Source of the DNA: Pantoea sp. A4
GTDB taxonomy: Bacteria > Pseudomonadota > Gammaproteobacteria > Enterobacterales > Enterobacteriaceae
Assembly (NCBI RefSeq): GCF_000295955.2
Contig: NZ_ALXE01000019.1
Span: 372,001-436,000, forward strand
DNA: 64,000 bases
Reading direction: 5' to 3'
A program made the translations under genes and the position numbers. A model generated the notes under the pieces. The model was not told where the DNA came from. It saw only the letters and a list, made by a program, of their open reading frames with translations, and searched no databases. This document shows, piece by piece, positions 29,797 through 39,209 of this stretch (its first letter is position 1; the number at the start of each line of letters is the position of its first letter).

Positions 29797-31059
29797 TCAT
29801 CCTGCAACCGGCAAATCCTTCACGCGCGTGGTATAAGCAGGCGATAACATTTCTCGCTTCATTGACCAGGGCTTTTCAATCCCCTGCCCGGCAAACCACA
29901 GCTTGCTATGGCCCTTATTATTAATACGATCGATCACCGCCATCAGCGCATCACTATTAGCCTGCGGTGTAAAGTCGTCAAACAGATTTAGCTGCGCGAC
30001 ACCCTGACTGAAGAAATCCCCCAGCATCACGCCGGCTTTCATATAACGTGGGCCATCACGCCAGATGCAATCCAGCGCACCCAGCGCCGCACGGGTAATG
30101 TCACGCGTATCGTTTGATGGGGTCATCAGTTGCTGACTGGCGGAGTTGGCATAGTAAGGATGGTGTGGATCGTGCGGGCTGGTGCGGATGAATGCGCCGA
30201 TATAGCGGCAATACTGACGTTCACTTCGCAGTTTCTCTGCGGCACGAGCGGCATAGCTGGCGACCGCTTCTCGCATCGCCTGATACTCAGTCACGCGTTC
30301 ACCAAACGAGCGTGAGCAAAGGATATTTTGCCGGTTCGGGATGGTCTCATCAAACGCCAGGCAAGGCTCACCACGCAGCTCGCGCACAGTGCGTTCCAGC
30401 ACCACACCAAAATGTTTGCGTACCAGCGCGGTTGGCGTATCGGCCAGATCCAGCGCGGTATGAATGCCCATCAGCTGTAGTTTCTTCGACAGCCGACGCC
30501 CCACGCCCCACACGTCTTCCACACTCACGAGTTGCATCAGCTTACGCTGGCGCAGCGGTGCGGAGAGATCCATCACGCTTTCCGCCTTGGTCCAGCGCTT
30601 TGCTGCCCAGTTCGCCAGCTTAGCCAGGGTTTTAGTGGGTGCAATACCCACCCCAACGCGCAGATGCGTCTCTTTATAAATCCTGTCGCGGATCTCGCAG
30701 CCAAACTGTTGCAGCGACATATAGCCACTGATGCCGCTGGCATCAATAAAGGCTTCATCAATGGAGTACTCATCGACGCGTGGTGCAATCAGCGTCAAAG
30801 TATCCATCACTCGTCGTGACATATCGCCATACAGCGCATAGTTGGAAGAGAACACCACCACCTTGTGCTGCATCAGTGCTTCACGCTGCTTAAAATAGGG
30901 GGCCCCCATTTTCAGGCCCAGTGCTTTTGCTTCACGACTCAGGGAAATAATGCAGCCATCGTTGTTCGACAGCACCACAATCGGCTGGCCGCGTAAATCG
31001 GGGCGAAACACCGTTTCACAGCTCGCATAAAAAGCGTTCACATCAACCAGTGCGTACAT
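29797..31059 (-). CDS. umuC: UmuC, catalytic subunit of DNA polymerase V
   Basis: Y-family translesion polymerase of 420 residues that works with processed UmuD'2 and RecA. The N-terminal [15 protein letters not shown] with the first metal aspartate and the catalytic [13 protein letters not shown] are intact, followed by the helix-hairpin-helix and little-finger parts. The start has a GGTGAT site. A near-perfect LexA box lies directly upstream, so the gene is SOS-induced on its own rather than as the usual umuDC message. Confidence 0.96.
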   Translation of the reverse strand: MYALVDVNAFYASCETVFRPDLRGQPIVVLSNNDGCIISLSREAKALGLKMGAPYFKQREALMQHKVVVFSSNYALYGDMSRRVMDTLTLIAPRVDEYSIDEAFIDASGISGYMSLQQFGCEIRDRIYKETHLRVGVGIAPTKTLAKLANWAAKRWTKAESVMDLSAPLRQRKLMQLVSVEDVWGVGRRLSKKLQLMGIHTALDLADTPTALVRKHFGVVLERTVRELRGEPCLAFDETIPNRQNILCSRSFGERVTEYQAMREAVASYAARAAEKLRSERQYCRYIGAFIRTSPHDPHHPYYANSASQQLMTPSNDTRDITRAALGALDCIWRDGPRYMKAGVMLGDFFSQGVAQLNLFDDFTPQANSDALMAVIDRINNKGHSKLWFAGQGIEKPWSMKREMLSPAYTTRVKDLPVAG

Positions 31060-31073
31060 AGGATCACCAAAAA

Positions 31074-31093
31074 TACTGTATATAAAAACAGTA
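31074..31093 (-). promoter_or_regulatory. LexA (SOS) box of umuC
   Basis: TACTGTATATAAAAACAGTA matches the 20-base LexA consensus (CTG-N10-CAG with an AT-alternating centre). It ends 14 bases upstream of the umuC start. Confidence 0.93.
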
Positions 31094-31193
31094 TAATTAG
31101 GCGAGCAAGAAAAGCGAAGTGTTGGGGAAAGAAAAACAGACGGCGGGTGCGCTCTCCCCTGACAGATGCGGGAGAGCCAGAGTTCGCGGCGAA

Positions 31194-31520
31194 CTAACTG
31201 CCTTGCTGTGCAGCCTGCTTCATGGTGCTGGCACGCTGTGAGGTTTCATACACATACTGCAGCATCGGTTCCAGATCGGCGTCTGGCCCGGAGGTAATAA
31301 TCTTTTTGCGCAACCACTCGATTTCACTATTGATATCAGAGTGAAAGAGGTTGTTATTCTGCGCATTGCGTAACCATTTCATCAGGAAGTTATTTTTTCC
31401 CCGGACGTTCGCAGACGCATTTTTTTTGTTATTCATTTTCACGGCGACCAGCACGCAGTAATAGAAATGAACACGCTGGCTGTAAGAATTGTACATGCTG
31501 TTTTTCACTCTCGTGGGCAT
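31194..31520 (-). CDS. Small hypothetical protein between umuC and umuD
   Basis: I do not recognise this protein. The longest frame gives 108 residues; internal starts at 31496 and 31436 ([11 protein letters not shown]) are possible and none has a strong ribosome site. The conserved-looking part is the C-terminal 60 residues, a charged helical stretch ([14 protein letters not shown] then [13 protein letters not shown]). It lies between two SOS genes on the same strand, 28 bases after umuD, so it is probably read through from the umuD LexA-controlled promoter. No LexA box of its own was seen. Confidence 0.5.
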   Translation of the reverse strand: MPTRVKNSMYNSYSQRVHFYYCVLVAVKMNNKKNASANVRGKNNFLMKWLRNAQNNNLFHSDINSEIEWLRKKIITSGPDADLEPMLQYVYETSQRASTMKQAAQQGS

Positions 31521-31548
31521 CCATGTATGACATAAACCAGAGCCAATT

Positions 31549-31971
31549 TTACCTCTTCAGCGTTTTAATGACATGTCGCACAACGCCAAAAATTTCAAAC
31601 TGGTCGCTATCAGAGATGCGGATAATCGCATGAGCGGCATTCATCGGTTTTAAGTGCAGATAAGGCCGTAGCATCAGCTGTTTAACCGTAAACTCCCCCC
31701 CTAAGGCGGCCACTACCGTATCACCATGTTCGGCATTAAGCGAGCTATCTACCACCAGCATGTCACCCGCACTGATTCCCGCTTCAATCATTGAATCACC
31801 ACTGACTTTAATAAAGTAAGTGGCGCTGGGATGGCTCACCAGCAGATCATTCAGATCAATACGCTGCTCAATATAATCCTGAGCCGGTGAGGGAAAACCA
31901 CAGGGTACGCGGCTGATAAACAGCGGCAGTGCAAAAAAAGTCGCGCTGTCAGCTGGACGATAAATCTCCAT
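31549..31971 (-). CDS. umuD: UmuD, polymerase V accessory protein and self-cleaving protease
   Basis: The start is set at 31971 (MEIYRPADS). AAGG lies 8 bases upstream, and with this start the E. coli numbering falls into register: cleavage site C24-G25 (VPCGFPSP), nucleophile S60 (GDSM) and general base K97 (FTVKQL). The product is 140 residues. RecA filaments trigger its cleavage to UmuD'. A LexA box is 19 bases upstream. It is separated from umuC by a small unknown ORF and a second LexA box. Confidence 0.95.
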   Translation of the reverse strand: MEIYRPADSATFFALPLFISRVPCGFPSPAQDYIEQRIDLNDLLVSHPSATYFIKVSGDSMIEAGISAGDMLVVDSSLNAEHGDTVVAALGGEFTVKQLMLRPYLHLKPMNAAHAIIRISDSDQFEIFGVVRHVIKTLKR

Positions 31972-31989
31972 ACGCATGGCCTTGAAAAT

Positions 31990-32009
31990 AACTGTATATA
32001 AACACAGTA
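31990..32009 (-). promoter_or_regulatory. LexA (SOS) box of umuD
   Basis: AACTGTATATAAACACAGTA has CTG-N10-CAG with an AT-rich centre, close to consensus, immediately upstream of the umuD ribosome site. Confidence 0.9.
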
Positions 32010-32123
32010 ATCGCAATCAGGGGAGATGATCAAGGCCACGAACGCCGGGATTTTGTAAAGCGGTTGGTAATTAAGGAAATTTATTTCTCTGCGATCCCGC
32101 TGAGTCAGGGGATCGCAGAGGGA

Positions 32124-32837
32124 TTACACGCGGCTGAGTTCCGGCTGCGCTTCCCACTCAGGCTGATTCACAATCTGCATGACGCTTTTGCACATCTGCT
32201 CTGGCGTGGCTGCACGATAGCAGTAATCACCATCCTGTAGGTTGTCATTGTTGTAATATTCAGCGATAACGAACCAGCGCACCGCACCGTTATGCCATAC
32301 GCTGCGATCGGCCGAACCATCCCCCACGATCATCGCGGGTGTGGTGATCTTGTTTTGCCGCCGGAGTGTCCCGACGATCGCGGTTTTACTCTTCTTCGAT
32401 GACCAGAGTGGCGAAGGACGCAGCCCAATCACGCGGTTGCCCCACCAGAGAAAACGGTTACCTACCACGTTTTCTGGCGGAATGCCCCATATTGCCGCAA
32501 TCGGTTTGATCCACTCTTCATAACCGCCGGAAATAATCAGAATATTGGCCCCGGCACGTCTCAGGTCTTCAAATAAAGTACGGAAAGCGGGCAGTAAGCG
32601 ATCTTTGTTGCGTTCTACATAGGTATCAATATGCGAACGCGTAACGCGACGTGCCATCTTCAACATAAAGAGATATTCCCCTGCACTGGCTTTGCCAATC
32701 AGGGTTCTGGGTGCAATATCCGCCAGCTGTTGCATGATCTGCTCGCGCTGTGGGTCCTCCTCCAGCGCGATTTTTAATACCTCAACCGTGCTCTCTTCGG
32801 GAATCAGGGTAAAGTCAAAATCAAAAATGACATCCAT
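32124..32837 (-). CDS. HAD-superfamily phosphatase (SerB/PSP-like)
   Basis: Predicted phosphatase of 237 residues. Motif I is FDFDFTLIPEE (nucleophilic Asp and second Asp), motif II ILIISGGYEEW, motif III around KSKTAIVGTL, and motif IV MIVGDGSADRS. The first 30-130 residues form a helical cap like that of phosphoserine-phosphatase relatives. The start codon overlaps the stop of the acyltransferase gene by one base (TAATG), so the two are translated together. It may act on a phosphorylated lipid or head group, but the substrate is unknown. Confidence 0.88.
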   Translation of the reverse strand: MDVIFDFDFTLIPEESTVEVLKIALEEDPQREQIMQQLADIAPRTLIGKASAGEYLFMLKMARRVTRSHIDTYVERNKDRLLPAFRTLFEDLRRAGANILIISGGYEEWIKPIAAIWGIPPENVVGNRFLWWGNRVIGLRPSPLWSSKKSKTAIVGTLRRQNKITTPAMIVGDGSADRSVWHNGAVRWFVIAEYYNNDNLQDGDYCYRAATPEQMCKSVMQIVNQPEWEAQPELSRV

Positions 32838-33688
32838 TAAGCTTTACTCCCATCGCGGTAGGCATATTTGTCTTCACGGGTGAAATGCGTCGCTGGGATA
32901 GCCAGCTGTGTTGCAATCGCCTGCTGGACACGATCCGCGTACTCTTGCTGATTACCGGATTTCGCGGCAGATTCATAGCCCGGGATAGCCGGAAGATAGT
33001 GCATATCAAAACGGATAGTTGGGCTTATTAATAAGCGAATAAAGCGCATCACGCCATTGCCATAAAAAGGATGGGCAGAGAGGCCAAACGGCAAATGAAT
33101 CGAGATGGCCACTGGCACTACCGGACGTCCACGGACCAGGAAGTCGGGGCGGAAACGGTACAAACCACGTCCATTGTTGATCGTCGCTTCTGGGGTGACA
33201 TACAGCGCCGTACCCGAAGGGGACTTTTTCCATTCGCGGAACTTCGCCATCATCTGTTTCAGATCGGCCACCAGCCAATAGCTCGCGCCCGATCCCTTAA
33301 ACAGCAGAAATCCGCTGATTTTTCCCGCCACACCACCAACGCTGTCTACCATCAGCGTGGCATAAGGCATGCCTAAAGCCGTGAAGTGATCGAACACGCT
33401 GATGTGATTCGACGCCACCACACAGCCATCGGTATGTTTCCCTACTTGTTCTGGCGTCATATTGACGCGCACGTTGATCCCGATCATCCGCAGAAAAATA
33501 CGATAACCTTTTTTCTTCACACGGGTCGGAAATGCCTGCATAACAAATGAGTAAATAACCAGCGCTAAAATTCTCAGCAAACCAACAATAATGCCAAATG
33601 GCAACCACAGTGCCCACAAAATGGGTTTGCGACTTTCCCCTGAGAACAAGGGTTGGTCGCAAATCCAGGTAATATCATCTTGCTTCAT
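32837..33688 (-). CDS. PlsC-like 1-acyl-sn-glycerol-3-phosphate acyltransferase
   Basis: Membrane-associated acyltransferase of 283 residues. A hydrophobic N-terminal segment (LPFGIIVGLLRILALVIYSFVM) precedes the HX4D catalytic motif in SNHISVFDHFTALG. A second block, VTPEATINNGRGLYRF, stands where PlsC has its EGTR motif. It lies in the middle of a GNAT-acyltransferase-HAD group with a 12-base gap upstream and one-base overlap downstream. It is probably not the housekeeping plsC, since the motif is divergent and the neighbours differ. Confidence 0.87.
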   Translation of the reverse strand: MKQDDITWICDQPLFSGESRKPILWALWLPFGIIVGLLRILALVIYSFVMQAFPTRVKKKGYRIFLRMIGINVRVNMTPEQVGKHTDGCVVASNHISVFDHFTALGMPYATLMVDSVGGVAGKISGFLLFKGSGASYWLVADLKQMMAKFREWKKSPSGTALYVTPEATINNGRGLYRFRPDFLVRGRPVVPVAISIHLPFGLSAHPFYGNGVMRFIRLLISPTIRFDMHYLPAIPGYESAAKSGNQQEYADRVQQAIATQLAIPATHFTREDKYAYRDGSKA

Positions 33689-33700
33689 TCAAACCAACCC

Positions 33701-34291
33701 TTAATCTTTACTGCTAACGGCAAATCGTTTGTAATCCAGGAGCTTTTCAATTTTCGCTTCGTTCGATTCGCGAACAGATTCAAAAAGAGCTTTGGTATAA
33801 ATAATGCGCTGATGCGGACCAAATTCAGTATTCAGCACGTCATCTTTCAGGGTTTTCAACTGGAGGTACTTCATGTTCATGTTGATGGCTTTAGCATTTT
33901 TCACGTTGGTCAGGGTGTAGACCTCATCCAGACCCAGCTCATCGAAGGCGTGCGTTAAAGCCAGATGGCCAGAGATGAACGGGAACGGCGTACCCCACCA
34001 CTGGGTGTCATAACGCATACCGAAGTTGATGCCGTACTCTTTTTTCTCAAAACCGGCAAAGCCCATAAAGTGCTTTTCTTCGCCGTTGGTCGCGGCCCAG
34101 CGAGAGAAGCCAAACATCTGTTGTGAAGCACGAAAACGTTCAATTTCCCGCTCGATCACATCCTCAGTTCGTGCCTCACCATTGGAGATATACTTCATTA
34201 CCTCCTGATTCGCCGCCATCGCCATATAACCAGCAACGTCTTCAGGTTTCCACATTCTAAGGGTGACATTAAAGCCTGAGATAATATTCAT
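33701..34291 (-). CDS. GNAT-family N-acetyltransferase (RimJ/RimL-like)
   Basis: The start at 34291 (MNIISGFNVTLRMW) has AAGGAG about 8 bases upstream; an open extension to 34324 is unsupported. The 196 residues show the RimJ/RimL pattern: VTLRMWKPEDVAGYM, a central FMGFAGFEKKEYGINFGMRY strand region, and an acetyl-CoA-binding end (LGLDEVYTLTNVKNAKAINMNMKY). First gene of a three-gene set with PlsC-like and HAD proteins. The acceptor is unknown. Confidence 0.88.
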   Translation of the reverse strand: MNIISGFNVTLRMWKPEDVAGYMAMAANQEVMKYISNGEARTEDVIEREIERFRASQQMFGFSRWAATNGEEKHFMGFAGFEKKEYGINFGMRYDTQWWGTPFPFISGHLALTHAFDELGLDEVYTLTNVKNAKAINMNMKYLQLKTLKDDVLNTEFGPHQRIIYTKALFESVRESNEAKIEKLLDYKRFAVSSKD

Positions 34292-35407
34292 CCTTAACTC
34301 CTTCATTGGGTTGACGTTCAGCAACAGTAACTACCTGACAGATAACTGCGTGTTGGCAGAGCGCGTGAACCTGGCGGCACCGCTCCATAATCCTTTATTA
34401 ATCGGGGAAGATAATTCGCTGTGAAAAATATCAAAAGCATCCATAAAAATTGAGGTCACCTTGATTTTTTCGCAAACGCATCCCTCACCCATCAATGGTG
34501 AAAAAGTTCATTTCCGAAGATGTATCTCTTCAGTCAGTGTTACCGCTCAGGTTAAAAATACGGCAGTACCTAGGCAAAAATGGCGATGAGTTGCCCTTCA
34601 CGCCTGTGAAGGCGTAACCCATAAAGCTTACTGATTCTCTTAACGTAACCGGAATGATTTAGTTAAATCATGCTTAACTCACACAGCAAGGAAAGTAGGT
34701 TTTTTTTAACATGTATGAACATACTGAAAAAAGCGTAATATGTAAGTAGTTGTTACAAGAAATAACAAAATCCATTTCAATCAATAAGATAGTTCTTATA
34801 TAGCGTTTTTATATATTTTCTGCAAAATTGACGCAGCTACTTTACAGAATTTTCTTACCACTTTCAGTTTATGGGGTTTTAAGATTAATCTAATAACTGC
34901 GTGAAATTACTTTAAAAACCATAATGTAATCTGCTTGTCATCGATCAGAGATAAAGTGGTGAAAAAGCAGGCAAGATTAGCCGCGGGCGAGGGTTACGGC
35001 AGAAGTGAACACATTGTCTACAAAGCAGACAGCGTCAGAAAATCCTGTCGGGATATGACGTGATTTAACGTGATTAAACGCCATTGAGCAAAGTGCGCAT
35101 CGCAATTATCTGGCAGAACCCTGGCTTATATTTATCTGCGCGGTCTCTGGAAATGGCCGTTTTACCCCGTGTCTCCCGATAATTAAGTGAAAGTTTTTCA
35201 CATGATTATTTACTGAAAATTCATTTTCACCGGCTTCGCTTAGGATAATACTGGGATATCTTGGCAAAGTGCCGTATGAAGAAATAAGAATAACCTTGGT
35301 TTTTCCCGGCTGAAATATCGATTCAGCAAGCTTATTTTCCAGGCAACATCGAGAATCCCCCGCGTTTAAATACTTCACGCTACTACGGATACCCCAGCCT
35401 CTGCATT
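34292..35407. other. AT-rich gap of about 1.1 kb without a convincing gene
   Basis: Both strands were read. The only open frame of note (35106-35378, minus, GTG start, 90 codons) has no ribosome site and no recognisable feature. A small hairpin CCTTCAC / GTGAAGG lies at 34595-34612. Long A/T tracts dominate 34690-34930. Nothing else can be supported. Confidence 0.55.
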
Positions 35408-36493
35408 TTACTCCTTACGGTGTACATGCTCTTTTTTCTGCTCGTGTAAATAGAGTGCACCCAGATCGCCGCCCAGACGCCGGTTCTGCTGTAAGGCCGC
35501 AGCATCCAGCCAGTAACGCTGTTGGTCCGTACACGAGAGCAAAGTGCAATAAGGTAATAGCCAGACCACGTCCTGCGGCAGCCTGAGGGGCAATTGCACA
35601 TATCCGCTGGCAGCCCGGAAGGGGGCGGCATTTTGTATCCCGTTTATCACATTCTGACTTAACTGCCGTAGCGGTCGCAAAGGTAAATTCACCTGATTCG
35701 CGGCGGCAAAACGAGCAATCATTACGAGGGGTTCTAGCGCATAGTTGTGGTAAGAGAGCGCACGCTGCCTGCGTCGTAGTTCGTTAGGGAGCATCCCCTG
35801 TGCATCTGCCTGGCTGGCGGCGATTTGCCAGCGGCCTGTCGCCCAGTTAAACAGATCTCGTCGATTCGTCACCACAGCACTGCTCATTACCGCCCAGGCA
35901 GCCCAGTAGCTGTGATTATTGATACGCTCCAGGGGCAGCGACCCCCAGTCTTGCACCACTAAATCTGCCAGCCTGCCAATCCACGCATCAATTTGCTGCT
36001 GCTGAGTAAGATGGCCAGCCAGCGGATGTGATGAAGAGAATCGCAGCCGCAGCCAGTTTGACGATAGGGTAGCAAGTGCCCATTTACGTTCAGAGCGTCC
36101 CATATAATTGGTTTGCAAGCTGCTGAGAGCATCCGCCTGAGCCCACGGGTTTAATCCCGCCAGCAGGCAATTTAACGTCTGCTCGTTGCCCGAACGCATA
36201 AAGTGCGTGATTAACTGGCTGGTGAGTTGTTCCAGTCGGGTAATGCTCTGGGTCTGCTGGCGAAAAGCTTGCTCCGCTGTCAGGTTAAACGTGGCTCGGG
36301 CCGCGTCGGAGCCCTGATATTTGCTGGTAAAACGCAGAGCACCGGTATACGGCATGGGAAACGCTGGACAGGTGAAGGGAGACAGGTGTTGCTGATGAAC
36401 CGGCGCAAAGTAGCCCGGTGGCGGCACCAACGGTTCAGCCGCCAGCAACATCGAACTCCACATCACTAACGTGATTAGCCATTTACACCGCAT
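35408..36493 (-). CDS. Exported alginate lyase, polysaccharide lyase family 5 (AlgL-like)
   Basis: A 361-residue product. The start at 36493 (MRCKWLITLVMWSSMLLAA) gives a typical Sec signal peptide, so the enzyme is exported to the periplasm or beyond. The PL5 fold is clear from NNHSYWAAWAVMSSAVVTNRRDLF, which holds the catalytic His, and GMLPNELRRRQRALSYHNYALEPL, with the Arg and Tyr of the active site. AlgL cleaves mannuronate linkages by beta-elimination. In pseudomonads algL lies within the alginate synthesis operon; here no alginate genes surround it. The very C-terminus is Lys/His/Glu-rich. Confidence 0.9.
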   Translation of the reverse strand: MRCKWLITLVMWSSMLLAAEPLVPPPGYFAPVHQQHLSPFTCPAFPMPYTGALRFTSKYQGSDAARATFNLTAEQAFRQQTQSITRLEQLTSQLITHFMRSGNEQTLNCLLAGLNPWAQADALSSLQTNYMGRSERKWALATLSSNWLRLRFSSSHPLAGHLTQQQQIDAWIGRLADLVVQDWGSLPLERINNHSYWAAWAVMSSAVVTNRRDLFNWATGRWQIAASQADAQGMLPNELRRRQRALSYHNYALEPLVMIARFAAANQVNLPLRPLRQLSQNVINGIQNAAPFRAASGYVQLPLRLPQDVVWLLPYCTLLSCTDQQRYWLDAAALQQNRRLGGDLGALYLHEQKKEHVHRKE

Positions 36494-36709
36494 TGCCCTG
36501 CCCCGCGTCTTCAACCTGTATCCTGTAAACAATAAATAACCTGAAGCTTCTACACTTACTACTGCGCTTCAAAACCCGATCCAGCATCTTGTCTCCGCAC
36601 CGTAGTAAAGGTAGCAAAAACTTTTGACCGGAAATGTTGATCTTATGGGTTGAAAGAGGCGTCTGATACCCCCATTCTCCAGCCCTTAGTCCGCAATGAG
36701 GTGGTTATT

Positions 36710-37246
36710 ATGGCAAAAGAATACGCAGTCATCGCCGGTGGTTGTTTCTGGTGTGTAGAAGCCGTGTTTAAAGATATTAAAGGCGTTGAGAGCGTTGAAA
36801 GTGGCTACACCGGTGGTGCGCGCCCCAACCCAACTTATGAGCAGGTGTGCAGCGGTGCCACCGGCCATGCGGAAGCGATTCGCGTGGGCTTCGATCCTGA
36901 GCAGGTAAGCTATGGCGATCTGCTGGATATTAGCTTTGCCACGCACGAGCCCACCCAGTTGAACCGTCAGGGCAACGATATTGGTACTCAGTATCGCTCT
37001 GCCATCTTCCCGGCGAATGAAGAGCAGAATGCAGAAGCGATTGCCGCGATTGAACGCGCGCAGGCCGATCACAGCGATCCGATCGTCACCACCATTGAAC
37101 CACTGAAAGAGTGGTACCCGGCGGAAGATTATCATCAGGATTACTGGGATGGCGCAGGTCAGCGCAACGGCTACTGCCTCGCAGTGATCCCACCGAAGCT
37201 GCAAAAGCTGCGCAAGAAGTTTGCCGAAAAGGTGAAAGAGAGTTAA
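36710..37246 (+). CDS. msrA: MsrA, peptide methionine-S-sulfoxide reductase
   Basis: Repairs oxidised methionine. The start at 36710 follows GAGGTGG by 8 bases and gives 178 residues. The nucleophilic cysteine motif GGCFWCVE is near the N-terminus, followed by [18 protein letters not shown], the [18 protein letters not shown] region and a resolving-type cysteine in NGYCLAVI. It is of the short MsrA type rather than the longer E. coli one. Confidence 0.97.
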   Translation: MAKEYAVIAGGCFWCVEAVFKDIKGVESVESGYTGGARPNPTYEQVCSGATGHAEAIRVGFDPEQVSYGDLLDISFATHEPTQLNRQGNDIGTQYRSAIFPANEEQNAEAIAAIERAQADHSDPIVTTIEPLKEWYPAEDYHQDYWDGAGQRNGYCLAVIPPKLQKLRKKFAEKVKES

Positions 37247-37251
37247 GTATC

Positions 37252-37272
37252 AGGGCGGCCAATGGCCGCCCT
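37252..37272. terminator. Hairpin between msrA and phoA
   Basis: AGGGCGGCC / GGCCGCCCT, 9-base-pair perfect stem with a 3-base loop, between two convergent stops (37246 and 37278). Only a short T-rich tail follows. Likely a bidirectional terminator. Confidence 0.7.
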
Positions 37273-37277
37273 TGTTG

Positions 37278-38687
37278 TTAGCGCAGTTCCATCGCATCAC
37301 GCAAGGTGAAGAACAGGTCGGTCTGGTCGGTTAATCCGGTCACGTTGGCCGCATGTGGGCCATAGGCGGCAATGCGCAATTGGCTACCGGAGTGCTCCTG
37401 TGAATCTTCCTCGGAGTTACCATAGCTAATGGTCATGATCGCCCCCTCTTTGGTGTTGAGTGCCTGCGTCAGCCCTGGTGCTTTGGTGCCATTCTCAACA
37501 ATCTGGCTGCTGTGCGCGTGATCTGCGGTCACAACCACCAACGTGTCCCCCGCTTTGCGGGCAAAGGCCAGGGCCTGTTGGACCGCTTCATCCAGATCAA
37601 CCGTTTCCCCAATCTGCCCACAGGGGTTAGCCGCGTGATCTTGTTTATCAATCGAAGCCCCTTCCACCTGCAAGAAGAAGCCGTTGGGATTGGCACTCAG
37701 TAACGTAATCGCTTTTTCCGTCATTTGTGCCAATGTAGGCATACTGGCGGGGCGATCTTTATTGGCACTACAGGTCACCGCCGGCTGGTCGAGATTGCCA
37801 TGATAGCTCGCCTTGGGCCCTTGCCAACGCACAGGCATGTTCCCCGGTGAGAACAGGCCAAGCAGTGGCTTGTTCTGATCTGCCTGCGTGATCTTTTCCA
37901 GGCTATCCAGATCGGTTACCCACTGATATCCCATTGATTGCGCCTGTTCGCGCAGGGTTTTTCCTTGATACTCGCCGGATTTCGCCAGCTCGTTAAAGGT
38001 TTTCTCCCCCCCGCCCAGGGTCACATCCGCGCGGGTACGCAGCAACTGTTCGGTAATCGATCCGCGCCCGCCATTCTCCAGCGCATTGCTGGCGCAAAGC
38101 TCAGTGGTTTTTTCTGGGCCGTAGCACTTACGGGAAGTGACATGGGCGACCATGGCTGCGGGCGTTGCATCCTGCAACTCAGCGGTTGAGACGTTGCCAG
38201 TGGCCTTACCCGCCGCTTTTGCCAGTTCCAGTAAGGTGGTTTGGTCCTTACCGTTCACATCCACACTCAGTGCACCGTTGTACGTTTTGGTGCCGGTTGA
38301 CCAGGCAGAAGCGGAAGCCGCAGAGTCCGTGACGTAGTTCGGTTTATGGGTTTTTTTATCCAGCGAATAATGGGTGTACTGACCGGAGATGGGCAGTGCA
38401 TCAATGCCTTTGAAATAACCACCAGCCCCTTCTGCAAGGTTACGTGCCGCCGTGATTTCTGAGTCGCCCATGCCATCGCCAATCAGCAAAATGACATTTT
38501 TTGCTTTGCTGTTGCTCAACGCCGCTTTGATCGCTTCCGTCTGATCGCCACTTAAGCGGCGCGCGCCAGCGTGCTGGGTGATATCGCCCTGTGCAGCCCG
38601 ATTCCAGATGGCGCTGTCATCAGCCTGTGCCGTCAGTGTCATCAGGCCAGCCAGCAGCGTCAGGGTAAATCCAGAGGTATGTTTCAA
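37278..38687 (-). CDS. phoA: PhoA, periplasmic alkaline phosphatase
   Basis: Hydrolyses phosphate monoesters in the periplasm during phosphate starvation. The proposed start is the TTG at 38687, not the ATG at 38708. TTG is preceded by GGAGA at good spacing and gives [22 protein letters not shown], a clean signal peptide that aligns with E. coli PhoA (which itself starts with GTG). The nucleophile serine is in [10 protein letters not shown]; metal ligands lie in [20 protein letters not shown] and [10 protein letters not shown]. The product is 469 residues. A Pho box lies upstream. Confidence 0.96.
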   Translation of the reverse strand: MKHTSGFTLTLLAGLMTLTAQADDSAIWNRAAQGDITQHAGARRLSGDQTEAIKAALSNSKAKNVILLIGDGMGDSEITAARNLAEGAGGYFKGIDALPISGQYTHYSLDKKTHKPNYVTDSAASASAWSTGTKTYNGALSVDVNGKDQTTLLELAKAAGKATGNVSTAELQDATPAAMVAHVTSRKCYGPEKTTELCASNALENGGRGSITEQLLRTRADVTLGGGEKTFNELAKSGEYQGKTLREQAQSMGYQWVTDLDSLEKITQADQNKPLLGLFSPGNMPVRWQGPKASYHGNLDQPAVTCSANKDRPASMPTLAQMTEKAITLLSANPNGFFLQVEGASIDKQDHAANPCGQIGETVDLDEAVQQALAFARKAGDTLVVVTADHAHSSQIVENGTKAPGLTQALNTKEGAIMTISYGNSEEDSQEHSGSQLRIAAYGPHAANVTGLTDQTDLFFTLRDAMELR

Positions 38688-38745
38688 CTTATCTCTCCAT
38701 GTGTTCAAAGATGAAAAAGTGTGTCCGCAGCAAAGTGTGCGACTC

Positions 38746-38767
38746 TTTTATGACAGCTCTGTGACAA
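38746..38767 (-). promoter_or_regulatory. Pho box (PhoB operator) of phoA
   Basis: Two adjacent 11-base repeats on the minus strand, TTGTCACAGAG and CTGTCATAAAA, match the PhoB direct-repeat pattern (TGTCA spaced by one helical turn). The box lies about 60 bases upstream of the phoA start. Confidence 0.85.
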
Positions 38768-38863
38768 CAGCCTGAGATTTAGAAGGGGAAATAACCGAAT
38801 TGCTGTAATCTATAGCGACTCGCTCACGACTTAAGCGAATAGAACAAAAGAGAAAAATAGTGC

Positions 38864-38892
38864 TTGCGTGAAACAGGCGGACTCCCTATAGT
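38864..38892 (+). promoter_or_regulatory. Promoter of the tRNA-Ser gene
   Basis: TTGCGT and TATAGT are separated by 17 bases. A G/C-rich discriminator (AGCGCCCC) follows the -10, as expected for a stringently controlled stable-RNA promoter. The start would fall near 38899, about 34 bases before the tRNA. Confidence 0.8.
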
Positions 38893-38932
38893 AGCGCCCC
38901 GTTGGCCCAGCGAGGCCAGCAAAGAAAAATAT

Positions 38933-39020
38933 GGTGAGATGTCCGAGTGGCTGAAGGAGCACGCCTGGAAAGTGTGTATACGGCAACGTATCGGGGGTTC
39001 GAATCCCCCTCTCACCGCCA
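38933..39020 (+). tRNA. serX: tRNA-Ser (anticodon GGA)
   Basis: An 88-base class II tRNA with the 3' CCA encoded. The acceptor stem pairs GGTGAGA with the matching TCTCACC. The anticodon loop CTGGAAA puts GGA at 38967-38969, reading UCC/UCU. A long variable arm (TGTATACGGCAACGTATC) and T-loop GGTTCGAATCC are present. It is nearly identical to the E. coli tRNA-Ser(GGA). The symbol is by analogy; E. coli has two such genes (serW, serX). Confidence 0.96.
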
Positions 39021-39095
39021 TATTGAGTAGGACGTTAGCTGATACCTTGAACGTTGAGGTTTCCAGACAGCAGAAATAACGGCACTACATACAAG

Positions 39096-39127
39096 AAGCC
39101 CCAGACTCAGGTCTGGGGCTTTTTTGT
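39096..39127 (+). terminator. Intrinsic terminator after tRNA-Ser
   Basis: AGCCCCAGAC / GTCTGGGGCT, 10-base-pair perfect stem with a 4-base loop, followed by seven Ts in all counting the stem's last base. Confidence 0.93.
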
Positions 39128-39209
39128 TTCTGATGTCTTCTGACTTTGCCCCGTTGGCCGCAACAAAGTAAAGTATCCTGCCTGAACGGATTTTCTGAAG
39201 GATCAGACC

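Noticed and set aside
35106..35378. A 90-codon minus-strand frame in the AT-rich gap
   Set aside because: GTG start without a ribosome site and no recognisable motif; kept only as a remark in the gap entry.
38933..39127. tRNA-Ser as a possible integration site
   Set aside because: No integrase gene, no repeat of the tRNA 3' end, and the flanking genes look ordinary apart from two small unknowns.
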